In this document: piece after piece, positions 1 to 9,400 of the stretch
How positions within the stretch are numbered: position 1 is the first letter of the stretch
Layout: each line of letters starts with the position of its first letter
NCBI GenBank assembly: GCA_021292165.1
Contig: CM037878.1
Span: 290,332,971 to 290,396,970, forward strand
DNA length: 64,000 nucleotides
DNA from: Shinisaurus crocodilurus
Taxonomy: Eukaryota > Chordata > Lepidosauria > Squamata > Shinisauridae
Direction: 5' to 3'
Notes under the pieces: model-generated
Told to the model about the DNA's origin: nothing
The model's database searches: none
Seen by the model: the letters and a program-made list of their open reading frames with translations, nothing else
Made by a program: the position numbers and the translations under genes

Positions 1-210
1 GAGCTTCCCAGTTTTCGATGTTTATATTGCATTTTTTTAGATTAGCCTTATGAACATCTTTAAACCTCTTATATTGACCACCGATATTCCGCTTTCCATC
101 CTTGAGTTGGGAGTAAAGTAACTGCTTTGGGAGACGGCAGTCAGGCATTCGAACAACATGACCGGTCCACTGAAGTTGGCGTTGAAGGATCATTTCATGC
201 CCAGGTCCCC
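1..210 (-). repeat. LINE ORF2 C-terminal fragment
   Basis: Minus-strand translation of roughly bases 190 to 1 is open and reads like the end of a non-LTR retrotransposon ORF2 (segments such as WTGHVVRMPD and KQLLYSQLKDGKRN). It runs off the window edge. Its last residues (KKCNIN, ENWEA) continue logically into the LINE fragment at 31330-31690, whose translation starts NWEALAHERSKW, so both belong to one family. Orientation is the same as UCP2. Confidence 0.6.
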
Positions 211-457
211 TTTGCTCTCACAACTTTTGTGTTTTTAAATTGACTTGAGTGGCTCGCAACCCCCGAGGAAGTGTTCTTGATCTGTGGCCCACACAAAACA
301 GTGTGACTACTAGATGTGGCCAATTGCTGGTCTTCGACCCCGAGAACAAAGGGCAGATCCTTCCAGAGGAGAGCATAAAGTTGGGCCCCCAGCCCCGCTG
401 GTGTCTGAATTCATCCAGGTACACACGTGCATTCTTGGTTAAGTTACAATGCACATA

Positions 458-600
458 ATAGAGCAGCTGTCCCGCATGTGGTGCCTTCCAGATGTTTTGG
501 ACTTCAACCCCCATCATCCCCAACCAGCATGGCCAATGGTCAGGTATGCTGGGAGTTGTAGTCTAAAACACCTGGAAGGCACCAGGTTGGGGGGAGGCTG
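458..600. repeat. Palindromic hAT-like MITE, type C
   Basis: The ends (CAGCTGTCCC and GGGGGGAGGCTG) and the two arms (GGTGCCTTCCAGATG and its complement CACCTGGAAGGCACC) face each other around a centre containing GGGAGTTGTAGTC. It is related to the better preserved copies at 45821-45960 and 53611-53703. I found no clean target duplication for this copy. Confidence 0.5.
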
Positions 601-669
601 CAATAGTCAGTTTGATGGGGCAGGGAGAGAAATTGCACAGACTAGAACAGTTTAGCTTTCTACTTTAGC

Positions 670-675
670 TTTATT
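670..675 (-). promoter_or_regulatory. Possible distal poly(A) signal
   Basis: TTTATT on the plus strand is AATAAA on the minus strand, the UCP2 strand, about 2.6 kb past the UCP2 stop. It sits in an A/T-rich tract, so it may be chance. It would only matter if UCP2 makes a long 3'UTR form. Confidence 0.2.
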
Positions 676-1759
676 TTTTTTTAAAAAAAATTGAGACAGG
701 CACAACACAAAGTTCTTTTTTTTAATTAAAAAAGAAAGAAAAGGAGAATCGCATCACCGCTTTGCACCATCACAAATAGCTTCACAGAAAGGCAATACAT
801 AAAAAGCCTCTGGGTGCATTTCCTTGATTTAAAGTTACAGAAGTTACCAGTCCACAAGACCTTCATTAAGCCCTGCAGAACATTGCCAACAGTCACTCCC
901 CAGGTCAGGAACGTGGAATAGCACAGGCAGCCGGCCCGCCACAAGGACCGTCCACAAGGGTCGCTGGGCTGCAACCCAGAAAAAAACACCTATTTCCTTA
1001 AGACTTTCGGCCGAGAAGGACAACACTGCCACTGACACATCCAGCCATAACCCTCCAGTGGCCATGCTGGCTGGGGATGATGGGATTTGTAGCCCAACAC
1101 TGAAAGGCACCAGGCTGGGAAGGCCGTGCTAGAGCAAGTGCAAGCTCCTTCTGCCCCACGGAGAGAAGGGCAGGACGGGAGAACCCACCGCCGTGCCCTC
1201 CTGCGCTGCTGAAAGGATCCATAGTAAAAAAAAAAAATCCTATTTGGGGCTTCTAAAGGCCCACCAATTTCTGTCCGTTTCAGCTGCTTGACAGAAGCCC
1301 GTCACAGCATCCCTGCAGGGAATTGCGTTACACATTCCTGCTCTTCGTCGCCTTCGCAAGCCTGGGTTGCTCAAGAGCTCGGTTCTTGGGATCTGCCTTC
1401 CCGCTTTGGCAGAGGGGTGGGGAAACCAGCCGTGAGGTCCTACACTTCGCTCAGTTCCTCAAGAGGCACCTTCTACAACTGTCCTACACAAAGGATCACT
1501 TTTTTGAGCTATCCCAAGCAGTCCCATCACTGAAAGGCGCATGCCTCGGTCAAAGGCCGAGACACGGGGGGGGGGGTGTTACTTGCATTCGCCTGTTTCA
1601 TCATAAGCAACTTTTGGGGGTGCAACAACTTCGTTCGCCACAGCAAGGCAGCCACGCAAAAGGTGCGTGGGAGAATTCCCGCAGGGTCGCTCAAGTTGGG
1701 GAGAGCTGCAGAAAGCCCCATTCGGTGGGAAGCCCCACTCTTGGTAATCCGGTAACACA

Positions 1760-1833
1760 CAGTGTTCTCCAGCCTTGGGTCCCCAGATGTTTTTGGCCTA
1801 CAACATCTGGGGACCCAAGGTTGGAGAACACTG
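1760..1833. mobile_element. Short hairpin MITE, type A
   Basis: The element starts CAGTGTTCTCCAGCC and ends GGTTGGAGAACACTG. The arms share GGGTCCCCAGATG and its complement, and most of the usual centre is missing. The flanks (GTAACACA and TGCTAAAG) are not duplicates, unlike the copies at 7272-7406, 17190-17320 and 28777-28863. It may be a decayed or internally deleted copy. Confidence 0.65.
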
Positions 1834-2644
1834 TGCTAAAGGATGAAGGGAGACCACAGCCTGAGATAATTCAAAGTGCTTTCAGAAGAGGTATCACTTC
1901 CAAGGGTGCACACACAAGTTGTTCATTCCCGCTGTCCCCTCCGGACAAGCAGGTTTCTCAGGCAACACAAAAACTGGCAACCCGTCGACCGGATGACAGT
2001 GGGACTGGGGTACAAACCTTTGAGAAGCAATCCCCATGGCTAGCCACCTTCAGCTCTCCGAAAAAGCGACGGTGCATAGACGTCCGTCACATTTATATGC
2101 CCACGACTGGAGGTCTGCTTAAGTCCCGGCCTTACAGCCTTCTGGCTGAGCCTGACATTCAACGATCAAGGAAGCAAGTCTGGGCAGTGCTGCTGTTCTT
2201 GGGACTATGCTCGGGGCTCCATATTTAATATTAAAATAAGTTTAGGACGGTTGCAGTTATAACAATAGAGAAGATCAATCACAGATCACAATTTGAGATG
2301 CAGACACATACCGGCCCATTCACAAGACTGGCTCCCCAAGCACAACTGCACCCCAAATTCTCAGTCCAGCCCGCCCCCCCACACTGCCAACCTCCAGTCC
2401 TCACTTTGTATGAACGGGTCTCCACTCGGGTCTTCACGTACAGGGCCAAGCAGATTCAGATGTGCTGCCAAGTTCCTATAAAGCGGAGGTGGGCAGTGCT
2501 ACAGATTTCCACCCACCCAGGCTGAAAGTGGCCCTGGCCTAGAGTAAGACTGCTCTAAAATAATAATAATAATAAAAGAATAATTTTGAGCGGAAAAGGG
2601 TGGGAGGAAGCTGTGTTTTAAGTTCCTATCGCCAACTGCTTTAC

Positions 2645-2786
2645 AGCACAGCCTTCCCCAATCCAGCACCCTCCAAATATGCTCGACTACAGCTCCCACC
2701 ATTCCTAGCCAACACAGCTGGCTGGGGATGATGTGAGTTGTAGTTTAGGCCACCTGTAGAGCACCGGGTTGGAAAAGTCTGTTAGA
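2645..2786. repeat. Degenerate palindromic MITE, type C
   Basis: The ends CAGCCTTCCCCAATCC and GGTTGGAAAAGTCTG are imperfect inverted repeats. The centre has CTACAGCTCCCACCATTCC facing GGGGATGATGTGAGTTGTAG. No target duplication is visible. It lies just beyond the proximal UCP2 poly(A) signal. Confidence 0.45.
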
Positions 2787-2861
2787 GAGAAACAGCGGTG
2801 TCCAGGTTGGAAAAACCCGCCTCTGGAAAGCTGGCCAACTGGGTTGTCTCTTGTTATAGCC

Positions 2862-2867
2862 TTTATT
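2862..2867 (-). promoter_or_regulatory. Candidate UCP2 poly(A) signal
   Basis: AATAAA on the minus strand, 421 bases past the UCP2 stop codon. The spacing would give a 3'UTR of about 440 bases, a plausible size for UCP2. No signal closer to the stop was noticed. This is inferred from position only. Confidence 0.45.
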
Positions 2868-3288
2868 AAAGCGCCCTGAATGTAACAAATAATCTGTATT
2901 TTTAAAATATTTGTCCGTGTACGTATATAGAAAAGCGGAATGAGAGATTGTACGCAGCCCTCTGCAAGTCAAGCCCCTGCAGTCTAAAATTCTCCAGAAC
3001 TTAATGAAGTGTTTCCATCAAAGAGGCAAATCATGAAAGGGGAGCAACATGGAGAGACTGGACAGGAGCACGTTAAAAACACATCACTAAATTTTTTTTA
3101 AAAAAAGTAGCCAGGAGCAGCTGCTCATCACAGACTAGAAGCCACAAACGTTAAGACAAAAGCAGTGTTAAATAATACAGGGAAAGGTTCGTACGGAGAG
3201 GTAGAAATGCAGAGACAGCAGAGGGGTGTGTGTGTGTGTAAAAATTGAGGGTATGAGAGAGATCTGTAAACCGCGCCCATCCACAGGC

Positions 3289-3403
3289 TCAGAAGGGGGC
3301 CTCCCAAGACCCACGGGCTGCCATCATGCCCCGTTTCAGCTGCTCGTAGGTCACAAACATCACCACGTTCCAGGATCCCAGCCGCAAAAACGAGGGTGTA
3401 AAG
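3289..3403 (-). CDS. UCP2: UCP2 coding exon 6 (last)
   Basis: 115 bases encoding the end of residue 271, residues 272-308 and the stop. It includes [14 protein letters not shown] and YEQLKR, the last transmembrane segment and matrix-side tail where purine nucleotides act in this family. The acceptor is CTTCTAG on the minus strand. The exon ends EAPF then TGA. Confidence 0.95.
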
Positions 3404-6400
3404 CTAGAAGAGACCAGCCAAGGAAAAGGGGCTGCCGTTAGACCCTTGGAACGAATGGAAACGTGAGCAATCACATCGGGGGATGGCCGGGCACCCACAA
3501 CACTGTCTCAGAATTCCAAACAGGCCCACCATCCCAAAAAGGTCGCTCTAGCCCAACGTTCTCCAACCTGGGGGTCGGGACCCCCAAGGGGGTCGCGACA
3601 TGCTTTCTGGGGGGTCGCCAGCTATACTGGAAGGAGGGAGGGAGGGGGAGGTATTTTCCTACAGCACCAGGCGCTTGCAATCCAATTGCTGGAGAAGGAG
3701 AGAGCGCGCGCGCGCGCCTACACTGGTGCTTTATGGGTAACAGGCACGTGAGCCTTGAGAAGGAGCCGCTGCCTGCAGTTGCCGCCAACACGCGCTTCTT
3801 CCTCCTGCTGCTGCTGCTGCTGTTGAAGATCTCTGTAAGAACGAGTTGGAGGAGGGGGCAGATTGAGCTGTTGTTGGGCTGGAAAGGGGAGGTGGTCGCG
3901 GCAGCGTCCAGGGGTGAGGGGAGAGTGGGGGGCATTCCACCCAGCCCTTCCTTCTCAGACGCAGCCGGCTGGGGGAGGGGGAGCAGCAGCACGAGGACGA
4001 CCTGGGCGACTTGATTATTTGCACAAAGGCAAGTGTGCTTACTTCCTCCTTAGCCCTTCGAGATTTTGGCAGCCCCAATGCAAAGCAGTGAGGCGTGCTG
4101 CTGGCTATAATTCTGTTGGGAGAAGGTACTTAACACCACTTGGAGAGCTCACGTTATGGTATTCTTTGACACACTCATTGGGAAGAGTTTCACTGAACTA
4201 TGGCTTCCTCTGAGTGAAAATGAAGTGTGTGTGTGTGAGAGAGAGAGAGTGAGAGAGACTGTGTGAATGAATTTCATTTCACTTGCTTCTATGGCTATTG
4301 CAGAACTATTTTTAGCTGTCTCCAGCAGAACAGAGAGCCAGTGCGGCGTAATTGTGAGAGTGTTGGACTGGGACTTGGGATATCCGGGTTCTAGTCCCCA
4401 CTTGGCCATGAAACTCAATGGGTTACTTTGAGCCAGTCATTTACTCTCAGCCTAACCTACCTCACAGGGTTGTTGTGAGGATAAAGTGGAGAAGAGGAGG
4501 AGGATTATGTAAGCCCCCTTGGGTTCCTTGCAGGAAAAAAGGTGGGGTATAAATATAACAAATAAAATAAACAAACAAATAAACATGTCTTCTCCTTTCT
4601 GATACAAAGCTGGCTGCTAGTCAAATAAATCCGCTCACTTGCCTGCTCCCTGTTGGGCCCTATTTCCACTAACATCCAGATTTCCACTAACATCCTATTT
4701 CCACTAACATTGCTCACCTGCCCTTCCAAAGAGAGGAAGGGCAGGTGAGCAAGTACAACAATAGAAACACAAAAAGAAATTGTTTTTCCTCAAAAAAGAT
4801 TTTTTATATATATTTTCGGAAATCTGTACCCATGGAGAAAAAACGGAAATATTCAGAAGATTACCTTAAATTTGGCTTTACCACCTTTAATGAATATTAG
4901 GTTAAATTAAATTATATTCTGAGAAATCTATTTTTCATGTGTTTTCTTTTGGATCCCCACCAAAATGCAAATTTATGCAAATGTGGTGAGGGGTCACCGG
5001 TTACTTTGCCATTACAAAAGGGGGTCGCGACTCGAAAAAGGTTGGGGACCACTGCTCTAGCCCATCTCCTAGACCCAAAAAGGTGAGAAGAGGGTCTCTA
5101 CCTACTTATATGCCCCTGATGGGTGAAACATGTTGGAGGCCACCCATGACTAAGAGTAGTAAATACGTAATTCTTTGTCACCTCCTTTCTTCCAACCATC
5201 CGAAAACAGTGCGTGTGAGGGGGTGGGTTTGAATCTACCCAGCGACCCCTACATGGTGAGTATTTTGCCTCCCAGGATTTAGGTTCGTAAGCCTGTTGCC
5301 TCGCCCCAATTGCCAGGTCCCAGCCAGCTCACGTGCCGCGGAGAGGATCACCGCTTACCCTTTGTAAAAGGCCAGGGGGCCCTCTTTCCGGAGCATGGTG
5401 AGGGCGCACTTCACGGCACTTCCGTATTGACCGGGGGCAGAGTTCATATATCTGGTCTTCACTACATCAACAGGGGAGGCAATGACCGTCGTGCAGAAGC
5501 CAGCTCCGAACGCGGCGCTGAAGTGGCACGGGAGGTTATCTGTGCAGGGAGGACAGAGAAGGGCGGGGGGGGGCATGAGCTGGGCAAGGCCGCCCCGGGG
5601 AAAAGGAGGACGATATTCCACCGGTTGCCATTCGGGCATCTGGCTCAGACAACTCCCAACTATGGTTCACCTCAACGTGGGTCACTCAAAGGTTCATACA
5701 GAACGACGTTTTGGTGAATGTTTTGAATGTGAAAACATTGTCCAAGCCTTATGGAAGGCTAGCTAAAGAAGATACTTCCCCCCACCCCCCAAATGTATAA
5801 GCCGGGGTACAAAACCTCAGGGCTTGAGGCCAAATCCAGCCTGGCTGGGGTACACAAGATGGCCACAACCCTCCCCCCTCAACGACTGCATTCTGATTTG
5901 GGACAGGCCTACGATGAGGGCTGTACCACATCAGAAGGAACACACCGTTCATCAGCTCGAAGATTCGAAGCTCCCTCAAGCCAGAGCTGGATTCCATCCA
6001 TCATCCCTACCTGTCATGAGGTTGTATTTCAAAAGCATGTCCTTTATCAAATCATAGGTCACCAGTTCGGCGCAATTCACAAGAGCGTTCCGGGTGATAT
6101 TCGGGGAAGTCCCTAAACAAGAGAGAGAAAAGACAGGACCTTTAGAAAAGTAGATGTGGCAGTATTCGATTACAAAAAAAAGGTTATGTTGATGTTGCTA
6201 CGTCATTAGTGGCCACAGTAGTACTAGATTTAAGGCATGATCCGACGGAAGTTTAAACAGCAGCACGCCCCAGCCAGTGTTGGTGCGTGTGTGCGTGAGC
6301 AGCAGAGTGCGTGTGCGCATGGGAGATTTAAAATCCTGCCTGTGTGCTAGCAGAGGCCTGTTATTCCACACACAGATCTTCCAGATCTCAGCTCCCCCCT

Positions 6401-9400
6401 TTACGCAGCGTGCAGCGTGTTGTGAAGATGCCAGCCCAGCCTGCCTGTAATCCAACTTGCTTCCAGCTTCCCCGTTTGCAGATTAATCCATGGAGTCAGG
6501 AAACACTCTGTAACACCACAGGTCTAATTCTACCTGTTTATTCACTTAGCAAGTAAAGTTCTACAGAGTATACATTTCCTAGTTACAGTCCATGTGCAGA
6601 GTATAAATGCATAGCAAGCATTACATCCAGTGGAGTATAAGTTGAGCTTCACTCCACCTCAGCAAAGGCGTTACATTGTTGCAGTGACAAAGTCCAGCAA
6701 GCTGAACAAAAGAAGAAGAGAGAAAGCAGTCCTGCTTCTCTCTAAGATGGCTTCAGACAGAAAACAAGTTAGCACGTCATCAGAACATACAAACCATGTG
6801 ACTAGCTCATAATGCTCCCACGGTCTAGGCTTCCCATGCGAAGAACATGGGAATCTAGCAAGACATAACAAAACCTGTTTACAGCCATTCTGTTCCTTTC
6901 CATGTGTAAACAGTGTGCTACAGCTGGTGAAGTGATACATATCACAACAGCCCAGCTCTGCTGGCTGGGGCATGCTGGGAGTTGCAGGCCTTTTTTCTGT
7001 CTAAACTCGCATCGGATTGTGCCCTTAGATAAGGAGGTGCAAAAAACGAGCTCACACATGTCAGTTACCAGCTCACTCTTACTTGGGACAAGTCGGCCAG
7101 CGCTAGTTCACACCGAAGAATTCCGCACCCTGCCGAACCTCAACTTTTAATATTTTGTTTGTTTTAAAGAAAGATTCCAGCCCTGCAGGCTGAGGGGGAG
7201 ACACATGGAGTGAGCGCCAAGATCCCAGAGCAATGCTTGCATTATGACCAGGGCCGGTGCTACCATTAGGCCAGTGTTTCTCAACCTTGGGTCCCCAGAT
7301 GTTTTTGGCCTACAACTCCCAGCATGCCCCAGCCAGCATAGCTGGCTGGGGCATGCTGGGAGTTGTAGGCCAAAAACATCTGGGGACCCAAGGTTGAGAA
7401 ACACTGCATTAGGCCAACTAGGCAGCTGCCTAGGGCGCAGGGCTAAAGGGGGCGCCAGAAACGCCTTTTAAAAAAATACAGCGCTCTCAAGTGGGAAGGG
7501 GGGCGCTAAATATCTGATCTTGCCTAGGGCACCAAACTGTCTTGCACCGGTCCTGATTATGACATTACATGTTAAAAAGCTACGGGGAGGGGCATGATTT
7601 AGCTGAAATTGGGGGGGGGGGAGAGAATCAGAGGGTGCAGCTTTTGGATTCCATCCACAAACACTCCCACCTGTCCCCACATAGGAGCCGGAGTCTTGCA
7701 AAGTACAATTTTTCAGCGGTCGAGGGAGGGTGGGGACTTCAGCGGAGAACCTGACCCCCCCACACACACACACACCTTGCTCAATTTGGTTCTCATGAGG
7801 TCATCTAAAAGGCAGATCTCCACCATGTCGGGGACTTCAACTCCCAGAAGCCCCTGCTGCAATGGCCAGGAATGCTGGGGGTCAGAGTCCAAAACATCTG
7901 GAGATCCGCTTCCTTCCCCTCTATCCCCGTCTGATCTAAAAGAGGGTGCAGGTGTCAAAGGTCTCCCTGGAACTCGGCGCAAGCCAGCAGTTCCAATATG
8001 GAGAACTCAAAGCCTTGCTCCCCTGAGCCCCCCTTTTAGGCACCAGCCCCCCCCCTTACCAACCTTTCCAGAGGCCTCTGAGTCCCTCCTCCCTTGCAAT
8101 GGTCTTGTAGGCGTCCAGCGTCCCCTGGTACCGCCGGCCCCCATCCATCCGGGCTTGCGCCTGGAACCTGACTTTCACCACATCCGTGGGCTGGGCCACG
8201 GCCACGGCCATCGCGCCGGTGGTGCACCCCGCAAGGAGACGGCTGCCGATACCAGCATCTGCCAAAGTCAGTAAGAGACAGCGGTGTGGTGAAAAAACCG
8301 GCACAGTGACCCCTTAAAGCTCCTGCAGAAATAAAATGACCGCAGGTCGGGGTGAACTGCGGGGATTCCACCGGGGGGGGGCGTTTGGAGGCAAACCCTG
8401 CTCCCCCCCCCCGACAGAACTGCTGTGGTCTGGCGGTTCTCTTCCCCGGCCTTAAGCAAGCCTGGCAAATAAGCCCCTCCCCAAATCACAGTTGCCCGCA
8501 TGCACCACGCCAACTTACGCTCCGACCCCTTGGTGTAGAATTGTTTCACCGAATCGTACAGCCCGATGCGGACAGAGGCGAAGCTCATCTGGCGCTGGAG
8601 GCCGGCCACGAGGCCGTTGTAGAGGCTCTGGGGCCCTTCGTTCCTCACCATCGTGGCCATGGTGCCAAAGACCCCCTTGTACGCAGCGGCTTTGGCTGTC
8701 AGGGCCCGTTTGGTCTCTCCTTGGATCTGCACAGGAGAGAATGGGGGGAGAGGGGAGACTAGAGTGTGAATTGGGGCCCTGTTCACAAACACCATCCAGT
8801 CAGAGGCCTATGTTGGAAGGAAGGCGATCTGGGTTCTGTCCAGGAGATCAGGGGGAAAATATACTGCCCCTCTTGTCCTTGATTATTAAAAAAGAGAGAG
8901 ACACAAACAAAGTTGTAAGTGAGTAAGAGGAGAAGAGTTCGCCAGCAGGGCGTTCCTGGTATCTGCTTGCATTCACTTGTTTCTCCTAGTGCAGGGATGG
9001 GGAACCTTTGGACTGCGGGCCACATCCAGCCCTCAAGAGGTTCCCCACCCAGCCCATCAGCTTCTCCCTCAGGTCTCACCCCCTCCTCCAGCAGGGGAAA
9101 GCTCTTATCTCCAATCAGCAGCTGATCAGAGATAAGAGCTTTCTCCAGCCGGGGAGTCGAGATAGGGCCCGAGTGATTCAGTCTTGCTAATTTCTGAGTA
9201 GACATGCAGATCCTTCCCTGCTTACTTGTGAGTAGGCTTGGTATTTTTATTTATTACATTTCTATACAGCCCAATAGCCAAAGCTCTCTGAGCGGTTCAC
9301 ATTTATTACTGCCAAGTGATTCAGTCTTGCTTACTGCTGAGTAGACATGCAGAGACATGATATTTGGGTCCATTTTGCCTTTGGCCCCCACCCATAGATG

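Larger units (their letters stand above)
211..2861. other. UCP2 downstream region, no gene recognised
   Basis: I see no conserved coding exon here. It holds two palindromic repeats of the CAGCCTTCCCCAACC type (458-600; half copy about 1045-1140), one short hairpin MITE (1760-1833) and AT-rich tracts near 660-740. The open stretch on the plus strand between 1323 and 2228 runs through the MITE and has no recognisable domain. Part of the region may be a long UCP2 3'UTR, because a second poly(A) signal lies at 670-675. Confidence 0.5.

Noticed and set aside
1323..2228. A 301-codon open stretch on the plus strand downstream of UCP2
   Set aside because: It runs through a hairpin MITE, has no domain or protein-like pattern, and is antisense to the likely UCP2 3'UTR. 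Long chance frames occur in GC-rich DNA.
3463..4213. Overlapping open frames in the UCP2 last intron (115-183 codons)
   Set aside because: They fall within the non-autonomous hAT element, have low-complexity stretches (leucine or serine runs from CTG/TTC repeats) and no transposase motifs.
7609..8274. A 221-codon open stretch on the plus strand over UCP2 coding exon 3
   Set aside because: It is the antisense shadow of the real UCP2 exon plus intron sequence. Its proline and glycine bias is what such shadows show.
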